A stretch of 34,245 nt of DNA from a virus, in the IMG/VR virus record IMGVR_UViG_3300047557_001081, positions 1-34,245 of that record; one strand, given 5' to 3'. Shown piece by piece: positions 23,219 to 30,497 of this stretch. A program made the translations under genes and the position numbers. Positions within the stretch are counted from its first letter, which is position 1; the number at the start of each line of letters is the position of its first letter. The notes beneath the pieces are model-generated. The model saw nothing but the letters and a program-made list of their open reading frames with translations, did no database searches and was not told the DNA's origin.

Positions 23219-23497
23219 ATGACTAAATCTTTAACCTTAAATTTCTATCAAGATCCAGGCCATGCCTGGGCCAAGATTGCTATTAAAAAGCTGCACGATT
23301 TGGGCATTGCCGGCCAGATTTCGCGATATTCCTATATGCGCGGCCAATACGCCTATTTAGAAGAAGATTGCGATCTGGGCCTATTGTTTAAAACGTGCGA
23401 CGCGGCCGGTATCACTTTAAAGCTTAAATCTTTTGTATGCCGTGAGCGCCAAAGTAAGATCCGCTCTTATCTTAACTACTCATTGGAGGCTATCTAA
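23219..23497 (+). CDS. Conserved phage protein, unknown function (92 aa)
   Basis: Starts MTKSLTLNFYQDPGHAWAKI; contains YSYMRGQYAYLEEDCDLGLL and ends in a basic/hydrophobic segment. The pattern 'FYqDPGHaWakv...LGIadqIS-x-YSYxRG-x-yaYLEEDCD' is known from small proteins of phages and plasmids, all of unknown role. Predicted mixed alpha/beta, soluble, with three cysteines (in EEDCDLG, KTCDA and FVCRE). GGAGG lies 8 nt before the ATG. It sits third in the operon, with 1-2 nt gaps on both sides. Confidence 0.65.
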   Translation: MTKSLTLNFYQDPGHAWAKIAIKKLHDLGIAGQISRYSYMRGQYAYLEEDCDLGLLFKTCDAAGITLKLKSFVCRERQSKIRSYLNYSLEAI

Positions 23498-23499
23498 TC

Positions 23500-24000
23500 A
23501 TGGCATATATGAACCAGGAAAAAAAGGCCATTATTAAGGCGGCATTGGATAAGGTATTAAAGCCGGCCGGGTTTAAGTACTCATTGGCCGTTAAAAATCA
23601 TATGTCGATAAGCTGCACGATATTGGCCGGCCCGCTGGATTTTATCGGTAATTTTAGCGCCGTGACTGGGGATAAATTTACTAGTATTCCTGGCCGCGAT
23701 ATAACTAATCTTCAGGTTAATATGTACTGGATTAATGATCATTTTTCCGGGATTTATGCCGACATTTTGACGCAATGCGCCGACGCGCTAAAGGCCGCGG
23801 ATTATTATGATCGATCCGACGCAATGACCGATTATTTCGACACGGCCTATTATATGGATCTAAATATTGGCCGCTGGGATAAGCCGTACAAATTGACGGG
23901 CGCGCCGTACCAAAAGCCGGCCACTAGTGGATCATTAATTGACTATATGCGCGACGCTGGCCGCCTTGAATTTATCCATATTGGAGGCGCGGAAAAATGA
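23500..24000 (+). CDS. Conserved phage protein, unknown function (166 aa)
   Basis: Starts MAYMNQEKKAIIKAALDKVL with KPAGFKYSLAVKNHMSISCT following. Conserved-looking elements are NMYWINDHFSGIYADILTQC, DRSDAMTDYFDTAYYMDLNI and GRWDKPYKL. I associate the order 'MaYMsQEkKa...KYSLAVrNHs...DyFDv-x-Y-x-dINiGrWdKPY' with a widespread phage/plasmid family of unknown function. No transmembrane segment. A GGAGG lies 10 nt before the ATG and the last codon overlaps the next ATG (ATGA). It is probably cytosolic. The motif resembles nothing catalytic that I know. Confidence 0.65.
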   Translation: MAYMNQEKKAIIKAALDKVLKPAGFKYSLAVKNHMSISCTILAGPLDFIGNFSAVTGDKFTSIPGRDITNLQVNMYWINDHFSGIYADILTQCADALKAADYYDRSDAMTDYFDTAYYMDLNIGRWDKPYKLTGAPYQKPATSGSLIDYMRDAGRLEFIHIGGAEK

Positions 24001-24203
24001 TCACAATCAATCGATTAAATAGAGGGAGCGGCGGCATATATGTATTGCGCGCTAGTGAGGCGGCCGATTTTGAGGCGCTGGATCTTGAGATTAAGCGGGT
24101 TTATGACTCAATCGATCCCTGGGCCTCCCCTAGTATTTCCCGCGCAATCGATCCAGTCACGGGCGGCGCTATTGTGAAAATTAAATATTATGGATTAGAT
24201 TAA
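23997..24203 (+). CDS. Unknown small protein (68 aa)
   Basis: Overlaps the previous gene's stop (ATGA) and follows a GGAGG site. Sequence MITINRLNRGSGGIYVLRAS then EAADFEALDLEIKRVYDSID has an alternating beta-alpha-beta feel and ends VKIKYYGLD. No motif or membrane segment recognised. It is translated in the same chain as the two conserved proteins flanking it. It is most likely a genuine gene because of the tight packing and strong ribosome site. Confidence 0.5.
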   Translation: MITINRLNRGSGGIYVLRASEAADFEALDLEIKRVYDSIDPWASPSISRAIDPVTGGAIVKIKYYGLD

Positions 24204-24204
24204 T

Positions 24205-24894
24205 ATGCTAAACGTACATTTAACCCCAAAATCGGCCAATGTTAAAACTGGCCCTATCCCCGTAAGTACCACAAGCGCGGCCACTTGCCCGCCAGATTGC
24301 CCTTTTAATAATAAAAATGGATGTTATGCCAGCAGCGGGCCATTGGCCTTACATTGGGCGGCCGTGACTAGCGGCGCCCGCGGTACAAGCTGGGATCAAT
24401 TTTGCGACGATATCGCGGCATTACCTGAGGGCCAATTGTGGCGCCACAATCAAGCCGGGGATTTACCAGGCAATGGCCTAGAGATTGACGGCGCGGCACT
24501 GGGCAATCTAGTAAAGGCCAATAAGGGCCGCCGCGGCTTTACTTATACTCATTACAATCCGGCCAATAGTAAAAATGCCGCCTATATCAAGGGCGCCAAT
24601 GACTGGGGCCTGACAGTCAACCTAAGCGCCAATACGCCGGCCCATGCCGACGATCTAGCGGCCCTAGGTATTGCGCCCGTGGTTACAGTATTGCCAATTG
24701 ATCAAAAAGAAAATAGCTATACCCCAGGCGGGCGCAAAATTGTAGTATGCCCGGCCACGATCCGCGACGGTATATCGTGCGCCACGTGCAAATTGTGCGC
24801 CGTCCGTGATCGATCCGTGATTATCGGCTTTCCGGCGCATGGTACCAGCGCCAAAAAGGCCGCCCGTGTTTTTACTATCCAGGAGATTAAATAA
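24205..24894 (+). CDS. Cys-rich phage protein, Gp88/DUF7227-like (229 aa)
   Basis: N-terminal MLNVHLTPKSANVKTGPIPV then TSAATCPPDCPFNNKNGCYA: cysteines 28, 32 and 40. A central WRHNQAGDLPGNG (residues 79-91) matches the 'W/V-R-x-H-x-s/a-GD' of the mycobacteriophage Gp88-type family. C-terminal C182 (VVCPATIRDG) and C192-x2-C195-x2-C198. Eight cysteines in total, suitable for a metal site or Fe-S cluster. The fold in this family is thought to be TIM-barrel-like, distantly like radical-SAM enzymes, but I cannot show that here. It is the largest gene of the cassette. The phage role is unknown. TAATG connects it to the next gene. Confidence 0.65.
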   Translation: MLNVHLTPKSANVKTGPIPVSTTSAATCPPDCPFNNKNGCYASSGPLALHWAAVTSGARGTSWDQFCDDIAALPEGQLWRHNQAGDLPGNGLEIDGAALGNLVKANKGRRGFTYTHYNPANSKNAAYIKGANDWGLTVNLSANTPAHADDLAALGIAPVVTVLPIDQKENSYTPGGRKIVVCPATIRDGISCATCKLCAVRDRSVIIGFPAHGTSAKKAARVFTIQEIK

Positions 24895-25178
24895 TGAATA
24901 TTTGGAGCAGCAGCAGCGGCCGTATTGAATTAAACCTAAACCAGGAGGCCGCGGGCCGTGGTTATCATCCTGGGCCATGCGATGATGATATAGCGGCATT
25001 AATGCATGATCCGGCCATTGCTAACCAATTGGCCGCCCTTGATCCGGCCATTGTAGCCAGTGAATTAAAAGAATTTGGCGCCTGGGACGCCATGGAATTA
25101 TCTAATCATGCCGATAATTTAATGCGCCTTTTGTGGATTGCTTGCGCGGATCTAGTGGAGGCGGCCCAGGATGACTAA
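24894..25178 (+). CDS. Unknown acidic helical protein (94 aa)
   Basis: Starts MNIWSSSSGRIELNLNQEAA, then acidic/Ala-rich helices (CDDDIAALMHDPAIANQLAA, LDPAIVASELKEFGAWDAME). No metal or enzyme motif seen. AGGAG lies 8 nt before the ATG, which overlaps the previous TAA; the stop overlaps the next ATG region by 8 bp. High acidity suggests a DNA-mimic or protein-binding inhibitor, but this is only a guess. Confidence 0.55.
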   Translation: MNIWSSSSGRIELNLNQEAAGRGYHPGPCDDDIAALMHDPAIANQLAALDPAIVASELKEFGAWDAMELSNHADNLMRLLWIACADLVEAAQDD

Positions 25179-25281
25179 ATATAAGATAACCCCTAAGCGC
25201 GGCGCGCCCTATTTTATCTGGGCGGCCAATTATTACCAAGCGGCCAAGCTGGCCGGTAAATCTAAACTAGAGGAGGTTTAA
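25171..25281 (+). CDS. Small basic protein (36 aa)
   Basis: ATG at 25171 with GGAGG before it (GTGGAGGCGGCCCAGG). Sequence MTKYKITPKRGAPYFIWAAN then YYQAAKLAGKSKLEEV. Aromatic and basic with one amphipathic helix. It overlaps the 94-aa gene by 8 bp and precedes the next gene by 2 nt. Function is unknown. The start ATGACTAAA matches three other starts in this operon. Confidence 0.5.
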   Translation: MTKYKITPKRGAPYFIWAANYYQAAKLAGKSKLEEV

Positions 25282-25283
25282 TA

Positions 25284-25421
25284 ATGAAATATAACGTATA
25301 CGCGCCAGATAATGCGCTTTTGGGATCTTATGATTGCGCTAGCGCGGCCATTGCGGCCGCGATAACGTATCAGACAATGACGGGCCAAGCGGCCCACGTG
25401 ATCCAAGAGGCGCCATTATGA
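25284..25421 (+). CDS. Small protein (45 aa)
   Basis: MKYNVYAPDNALLGSYDCAS, then AAIAAAITYQTMTGQAAHVI and QEAPL. GAGGAGG lies before the ATG. The Ala-rich middle could be a short amphipathic helix, and the 'Y-x-V-x-A-x-D' start resembles small beta-alpha proteins in phages. The stop overlaps the ATG of the last gene (ATGA). No function is recognised. Confidence 0.5.
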   Translation: MKYNVYAPDNALLGSYDCASAAIAAAITYQTMTGQAAHVIQEAPL

Positions 25422-25480
25422 TTGCTTTGGCCATTGCTTTATTTTTAGCCTGGATTGCAGTTATTATTTTTGATCTTTAA
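25418..25480 (+). CDS. 20-aa hydrophobic membrane peptide
   Basis: MIALAIALFLAWIAVIIFDL, almost wholly hydrophobic with one Asp near the end; one membrane helix. Start overlaps the previous stop (ATGA). It is the last gene, 28 nt before the operon's terminator. Such tiny peptides are real in some phages (holin-like or host-protein inhibitors), yet at 20 aa chance occurrence is possible. Confidence 0.4.
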   Translation: MIALAIALFLAWIAVIIFDL

Positions 25481-25508
25481 CTTTTAACTTTTAACTTATA
25501 CCCTTTTT

Positions 25509-25533
25509 GGCCCGCTTATCGCGGGCCTTTTTT
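25509..25533 (+). terminator. Intrinsic terminator of the rightward operon
   Basis: GGCCCGC-TTATC-GCGGGCC, a perfect 7-bp GC-rich stem with a 5-nt loop, followed by TTTTTTATTTT. It ends the plus-strand operon and sits at the junction with the convergent primase gene, whose TAA is at 25532-25534. The minus strand has no T-run after the stem, so it mainly stops rightward transcription. Confidence 0.85.
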
Positions 25534-27847
25534 ATTTTACGCGTACAAGGCCAGGCGCTGGCGCTTCTTCGACGGCGCGCCTCAATTCCGATTTACTAAG
25601 TATCGGCGCTAAATCAGGGGCACAAAATATATGCTTTTTGCCCGGATAATCGCGCGACATAAGGCGCCCGCAATCAATCCAACCCGCTTCCTTTAATGCA
25701 TGGAGGAGGGCCGCTTGGGGTATTTTGACGCCACTAGGCGCGGATCCGGCTAGACGATCGCATAGGCTATGAAATGGAGATCCAATAACCCCACGTGAAA
25801 ATTCCCCCGTGCGATTACGCATCATTTCCACTAGGTAACTTTCCGCCATGCTCATACCGTGCTCTACTAAATTCATTTTGAATTCAGTCATCGGCGGCGC
25901 GGCGGCAGGGTTAAACTGCGACACGTCGCGGGCGTATAGCCAGCGCGCGATTGATGCAAACCCGCCGGCCTTATACCAAGCCCATAAACGCTGGGCGACA
26001 GAGGCATCGATTCGGGGCGCACTCGACCAAATGCAAAACCAGCGACGGTCTTGTGAGGCCAATGAAATAGGCACGGGGTCGTTACTAAAGGCCAGCACAA
26101 AAAGGCGATTGGCCATCATGTAGGGGTGCAAGCCCTTACGATTGATAGGCAACATCTCAGGCGGCGCGGCTATGATTGGTTTCAGTTGGTTAGCTAATTG
26201 ACGGCGCGCAGCGGCATCGGGTTCCTTTAATTCGTTGATAAGCAGGATCTCCGACTCGAGTTGATAGCCCCATTGGGAATTGATTGAGTTATTATCCATA
26301 ATGCCACGGTTTTTCAAGTGATCACCGCAGACAGCCCAAATAAACGGCGCCCAAAACGTATCTTTACCACAGCCCTCATCACCCGCGTGCAGGACAGCAT
26401 GATTGATTTTGATTTCAGGGTGTTGAACTTTAAAAGCCATGATGTTGAACAGGTGCTCCAACTCGGTTTCTTCTGGAACTAACGTTTTGCAGTGATCAAG
26501 CCACATGGATATATCGCCGACAGGCGCATCTGCTACGTCTGGGCGCGCATCGCGCCAACGGTTGCCATATACGTCGCCATCACGCGACACCAACACCGAC
26601 TCACCTGCGGCGTAAGTGATACCGACAAGAGCTTTAGCGCCGTTAGCTTGGCGGTTCTCGTCAAAGCAGACAGAGGCCTCGACTCGACGGCCAGTGTGGA
26701 TAGATTTACAAGCGATATGCCTAAATAGAGCATTGAATGTAGAACGGCTAATCTCACGACGGTCTACAAGGTCAAAATAGGCTTCATCGTCTTGGATATA
26801 GGCGAAGCGCTCATACCATTGAGCTTTTTCGATACGACCCAACTCCTTACGCTCGACCTCAGCGATAATTTTAGCTGCATCATCAGTGAACATATCAGAG
26901 GGTTGCAGCTTGGATAGCGCCACGTCCATCGTGGCCGCGAGCAACTCATCACGCAGGCCATGATCTACTTCGGGGCCACCGTTATCAGCTACCCAATCTA
27001 AGAACGCCTGAGAGGACAGCCCTTGGCAGTGGGCGTGATAGCAACAAAACGAACGGTCTAGGGGCTTGTAACGCGCTTCAGGGTTGCCGTCGCTGTGCTG
27101 ATCCTTATTAGGGCAGATGATAGACAGCCAGCCCTCATGGTTAGCGTTGGATAACACTAAGCCTTGCTCGTTAAGCCATGTAAGGACTTTATCCTTACCG
27201 GTGTCTTTGAGGCGGATAGCGCCCACAGACGTGGTGTCGGCAGGCTCAGGAGATACGTTTAGGGCGGTGCAGATTTGGCCTAGCGTGTATTCACGCTCAG
27301 GGTGGAACTCGACGAGCTTGGCAGCGAAATTGCCCTTGCCAGGCTTGAGATTGATTGAGCCAGGCAGGCGGAAGTTACGCACGGCATTAGTTGCACCAGG
27401 GTCGCTATAGCCCGCAGCGGCGATTGCCTTGATAGCTGCGGTGTACTCGCCCTTGCTCGGTTGCTCGCTGAATGCGTAACCCCACTGGAACGAGCCTTCG
27501 GACGTTTCCATAATCCACGTCGGGGGTAGCTCAGGCGTCTTGGTCGTCTTGGCAGGGTCGCCCACGTCATCAAGCATCATTACAAGCACGTACTCGCAGT
27601 TGGCGGCAGAGGCACTAGGCTTGCCATCAGTAAAGCGGTCAACGATGAAGCTGCCCGTGTTGCCGTACCATGACTCGGTGTCCTTCATGCGAGCCGTTGG
27701 CAGGTATGCAGGCCATGTGCATTTGATAGCACCATCAGCATGGAACTGCAACTCACCGTCTTTAAGCTGTGGTTTTTGCTTGACAAACAGGGCGGTTTCA
27801 CCCTCAGGGGCTAATTTTGTTATGTAATCGATAAAGTCTTGCATCAT
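25532..27847 (-). CDS. Primase-helicase, D5-like SF3 helicase with primase N-terminus (771 aa)
   Basis: Residues 85-175 contain VLVMMLDDVGDPAK and the NFRLPGSINLKPGKG stretch, like an archaeo-eukaryotic primase fold (hDhD and RLPG-N-K motifs; inferred). A Zn-ribbon-like site follows: Cys245, His251, Cys268/269, His271/273, Cys274. Helicase: Walker A AGDEGCGKDTF (488-498), Walker B EILLINEL (533-540), FVLAFSND (583-590) and DRRW (600-603), as in SF3/D5 enzymes (DUF5906-like). It lies at the downstream end of the replication block. The last 150 residues are coded in GGCGC/GGCC-rich DNA like the neighbouring cassette, while the rest is not, hinting at a mosaic join near 26.0 kb. Confidence 0.85.
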   Translation of the reverse strand: MMQDFIDYITKLAPEGETALFVKQKPQLKDGELQFHADGAIKCTWPAYLPTARMKDTESWYGNTGSFIVDRFTDGKPSASAANCEYVLVMMLDDVGDPAKTTKTPELPPTWIMETSEGSFQWGYAFSEQPSKGEYTAAIKAIAAAGYSDPGATNAVRNFRLPGSINLKPGKGNFAAKLVEFHPEREYTLGQICTALNVSPEPADTTSVGAIRLKDTGKDKVLTWLNEQGLVLSNANHEGWLSIICPNKDQHSDGNPEARYKPLDRSFCCYHAHCQGLSSQAFLDWVADNGGPEVDHGLRDELLAATMDVALSKLQPSDMFTDDAAKIIAEVERKELGRIEKAQWYERFAYIQDDEAYFDLVDRREISRSTFNALFRHIACKSIHTGRRVEASVCFDENRQANGAKALVGITYAAGESVLVSRDGDVYGNRWRDARPDVADAPVGDISMWLDHCKTLVPEETELEHLFNIMAFKVQHPEIKINHAVLHAGDEGCGKDTFWAPFIWAVCGDHLKNRGIMDNNSINSQWGYQLESEILLINELKEPDAAARRQLANQLKPIIAAPPEMLPINRKGLHPYMMANRLFVLAFSNDPVPISLASQDRRWFCIWSSAPRIDASVAQRLWAWYKAGGFASIARWLYARDVSQFNPAAAPPMTEFKMNLVEHGMSMAESYLVEMMRNRTGEFSRGVIGSPFHSLCDRLAGSAPSGVKIPQAALLHALKEAGWIDCGRLMSRDYPGKKHIFCAPDLAPILSKSELRRAVEEAPAPGLVRVK

Positions 27848-28338
27848 TTAACTTCCTTAAACGGGTGATACTGTTGTTCTGCTTTTTTACGTGCCGCGAT
27901 AGCGTCGCTGAGGTTTTTAAAACGACCTACACGTATTACTTTGTAATTTAATCGTAGACGTACTATCCATTTTTGATCTCTGGCATACCATGTAACCCCA
28001 CGGCAGCCACTGCGTGTACTTGCGTCGGCCACGTTTTGCATATTCTCGCTTTGGTTACATTCACGTAGATTAGCTATGCGATTATCCGCTTTGTCGCGGT
28101 TGATGTGGTCAATATTTAATGTTGGCATGACGCCATGTACATAGAGCCAAGCTAAACGATGCGCTTTGTACATACGAGTATCAACGCGGATGACTTTGTA
28201 GCCATCAGCATCAAAGCAACCAGCAGGTGCGCCCGCGCTTTTATTACCGCGTTTAACTAGCCATGTAAATTTACCCGTATCGGGCTGATAATCAAGCAAC
28301 TCTTGAAGTCGCTTTTGCGTTAGAATGCCGCAAGCCAT
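27844..28338 (-). CDS. HNH homing endonuclease with AP2-like C-terminus (164 aa)
   Basis: Starts MACGILTQKRLQELLDYQPD; the ATG has AGGAG 8 nt before it, preferred over an upstream in-frame ATG at 28377 that lacks one. The HNH core is AHRLAWLYVHGVMPTLNIDH then INRDKADNRIANLRECNQSE. The C-terminal part GCRGVTWYARDQKWIVRLRL then VGRFKNLSDAIAARKKAEQQ is an AP2/ERF-like DNA-binding region. This pair is typical of phage free-standing homing endonucleases. It sits between the DNA polymerase and primase genes and its stop overlaps the primase ATG (TGATG). Likely an insertion without function for the phage (inferred). Confidence 0.85.
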   Translation of the reverse strand: MACGILTQKRLQELLDYQPDTGKFTWLVKRGNKSAGAPAGCFDADGYKVIRVDTRMYKAHRLAWLYVHGVMPTLNIDHINRDKADNRIANLRECNQSENMQNVADASTRSGCRGVTWYARDQKWIVRLRLNYKVIRVGRFKNLSDAIAARKKAEQQYHPFKEVK

Positions 28339-28366
28339 TTTAATTCTCCTGTAATTAAGGTGGTCA

Positions 28367-28400
28367 GAAACGCTCAATATTTGTCGGTATTGGGCGTTTC
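28367..28400. repeat. Long inverted repeat between DNA polymerase and HNH gene
   Basis: GAAACGCTCAATA at 28367-28379 and TATTGGGCGTTTC at 28388-28400 pair over 13 bp with one mismatch and an 8-nt loop. A plus-strand GTTTT follows. It could be a transcript-processing or termination element, or a footprint of the homing gene insertion. Confidence 0.65.
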
Positions 28401-28421
28401 GTTTTATAGACGATTAGTATA

Positions 28422-30410
28422 CTACTTACCATACCTTGTCATCACTTTTATTTCTACATCTAAGGGTAAACCTGACGCCCAAGCAGGTGGTTCGCACATA
28501 ATCTCAATCATACGTTGCTTAACTTCATCAGCCTGATCTGCAGGGCATTCCACCACTACTTCATCATGCACGTGCGCCACAGCCGTATAACCTTCTTGAT
28601 CTAAACGACGCAACGCATAGCGAAGCACATCATTTGCAACTGCTTGAGTTACGTTTTCACACGCTAACCCACGCCATAAGCGACCTTTAGGCCATTCTTT
28701 TGCGTCCGCCGCAGGCTTCCAAGACGCTTTTGCGTACGCTACGCCATCTTCATCTAGCACTGCAAACGGATAGCAAAGGATACGCCCGCTAGGTAGTACA
28801 TACCAAAGGTGTTGGCCATCAAACAGATAAGTTACTCGCCCGGCGCTAAATTCATGGCCTTTATTGCGCATCGCTCTAGTATATGCAGACTCTAAATCTT
28901 GACCATGCTTCATGGCCCACATATTTGCACGGCGCCAAGTCTTAATAGCTTTTTGAATCTCAGATTCAGATAGCCGCACACCATAAACGCGGCCAAAAGT
29001 TTCAAAAGAACCTGCTCCACCTAAAAACCCTAGCGCCAATTCTTGAACTTTGCCTACCTGTCTTTCGTCAGACTTGCCTGCGTTTTCATACTCATCTGCA
29101 ATCACGGCGTAGGGTTTATTGAATGTAGCAGCAGCGTTGACGATATATGGATCAAGACCTTTTCTAAACGCGTCTAGCTTATCTTCACCTGACGGGCAAT
29201 TAGATAGCCAAGGGTGTACTCGGCCTTCAATCGCTGACCAATCGGCGACAACTAAAACATTTCCTTCGGCTGGGATAATAGCGGGGCGTAGCATTCCTTT
29301 AAGCACATCTGTAACGCGCTTTCCGTAGGCCGGAACGATTTGGTGTCCTCGCACCATGGCGTGTCGTACAGCGTCGGGATCTTTTGCGCATCGACGTGCA
29401 AAATTGTGAAGCTGAGCCCCGTACGATGAAGCACGTCCAGTGGCACTACCGCCAGCAAAGACAAAAGCTCCTCTAACCCTTGAATCTTCTTCATCTGATA
29501 ACTCCGCTAATCTCTTGAATTTTGCAACACTAGACGCCCATAGGTCGTCCGCACATTGGATAACATCTGCAACTTCCGCTGGTATTTCATCGGGGTTTTC
29601 ATCAGCAAGAATAAGTAGGTTAGCTCGAACTGTTTTGTCGATTGAATATTTCTTCTCGCCATCTTTGTAATTCTCCATGAGTTTCTTGGCTTGGTCGCCA
29701 ACGCGAGCAAGCACCCATTCTCTCATGCGTGGGCTACGAACTGAAGTAATCTCGCCTTGCGTGATGTCCGCTACCAACGATTGAATCTCCTCAAGCTCGT
29801 CACTAGCGTACTTGACGGCCGACAACGCTAAGGCTTTGTCCAACAGCACACCCTTGTCATTGATGCGCTCGTTGACGTGGTAGTCAAGCAACTCCTCGTT
29901 AGACAGCTCACGCATGGCCTGACTGACTGCTCGCATGGTACGGACATCCTGTTCGCAGTATTGGATCATCTCTTGCATGAGCGCAGGGTCGTCGTTAAAT
30001 GTACCATCCGCCCGTGGGATAGACAGCAAACGAATAAGTTGCGAACCGCGGTGGTCTTTACGCATATTGACTGAGGCAAACCGCCCCACATCCTCAAGCG
30101 AACCAGGCGCGCAGTTGGCACGGGCTTGAGCAGCTGTACAGTAGAACTGCTCAAGGTTAAAGTTAATCTGTAAAACATACCAGAAAGTCAAACGCTCGAA
30201 CGCTGCGTTATGCGCTCGGATTTGACCGGTATGGTTGCGTACTCGCTCAGGAAACGGTTGATCTGGCGTCCATGTCACCACGTCCTCGTCATCGAAGGCG
30301 TAGCTCATGCAGAGCACCTCGGTACTGCCGTCTTGAGCGTAGTTGTAGACGCCACGACTAGGTAAGTCGCAACGGCTACGGGTTTCAAAATCAATCCAAA
30401 GTATATTCAT
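28422..30410 (-). CDS. DNA polymerase, family A with 3'-5' exonuclease
   Basis: 662 aa. Exo I WIDFETRS (Asp7, Glu9), Exo II AHNAAFE (66-72), Exo III YCEQD (Asp155). Polymerase motif A VVADWSAIEGRV (Asp390), O-helix R450-x3-K454-x3-L458-x3-F462 and motif C HVHDEVVVE (Asp616, Glu617). The order is that of replicative family A enzymes. The O-helix has Leu458 where E. coli Pol I has Phe762, and Phe462 for Tyr766. No 5'-3' exonuclease domain. It replicates phage DNA together with the SSB-like protein, primase-helicase and nucleases around it. Stop at 28422 is followed by a long inverted repeat. Confidence 0.92.
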   Translation of the reverse strand: MNILWIDFETRSRCDLPSRGVYNYAQDGSTEVLCMSYAFDDEDVVTWTPDQPFPERVRNHTGQIRAHNAAFERLTFWYVLQINFNLEQFYCTAAQARANCAPGSLEDVGRFASVNMRKDHRGSQLIRLLSIPRADGTFNDDPALMQEMIQYCEQDVRTMRAVSQAMRELSNEELLDYHVNERINDKGVLLDKALALSAVKYASDELEEIQSLVADITQGEITSVRSPRMREWVLARVGDQAKKLMENYKDGEKKYSIDKTVRANLLILADENPDEIPAEVADVIQCADDLWASSVAKFKRLAELSDEEDSRVRGAFVFAGGSATGRASSYGAQLHNFARRCAKDPDAVRHAMVRGHQIVPAYGKRVTDVLKGMLRPAIIPAEGNVLVVADWSAIEGRVHPWLSNCPSGEDKLDAFRKGLDPYIVNAAATFNKPYAVIADEYENAGKSDERQVGKVQELALGFLGGAGSFETFGRVYGVRLSESEIQKAIKTWRRANMWAMKHGQDLESAYTRAMRNKGHEFSAGRVTYLFDGQHLWYVLPSGRILCYPFAVLDEDGVAYAKASWKPAADAKEWPKGRLWRGLACENVTQAVANDVLRYALRRLDQEGYTAVAHVHDEVVVECPADQADEVKQRMIEIMCEPPAWASGLPLDVEIKVMTRYGK

Positions 30411-30497
30411 AGTGTTAGGTGGGGCTACTCGCTACGTCTGTCGCTAAGTGTCGGTAGCCACGTTTGCAAGACAGCATCCGCTTTTGCCCCGTAAACC

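Noticed and set aside
28339-28377. Thirteen-residue longer N-terminus for the HNH gene
   Set aside because: It has no ribosome site and the family alignment begins near MACGILTQ, which has AGGAG at proper spacing.
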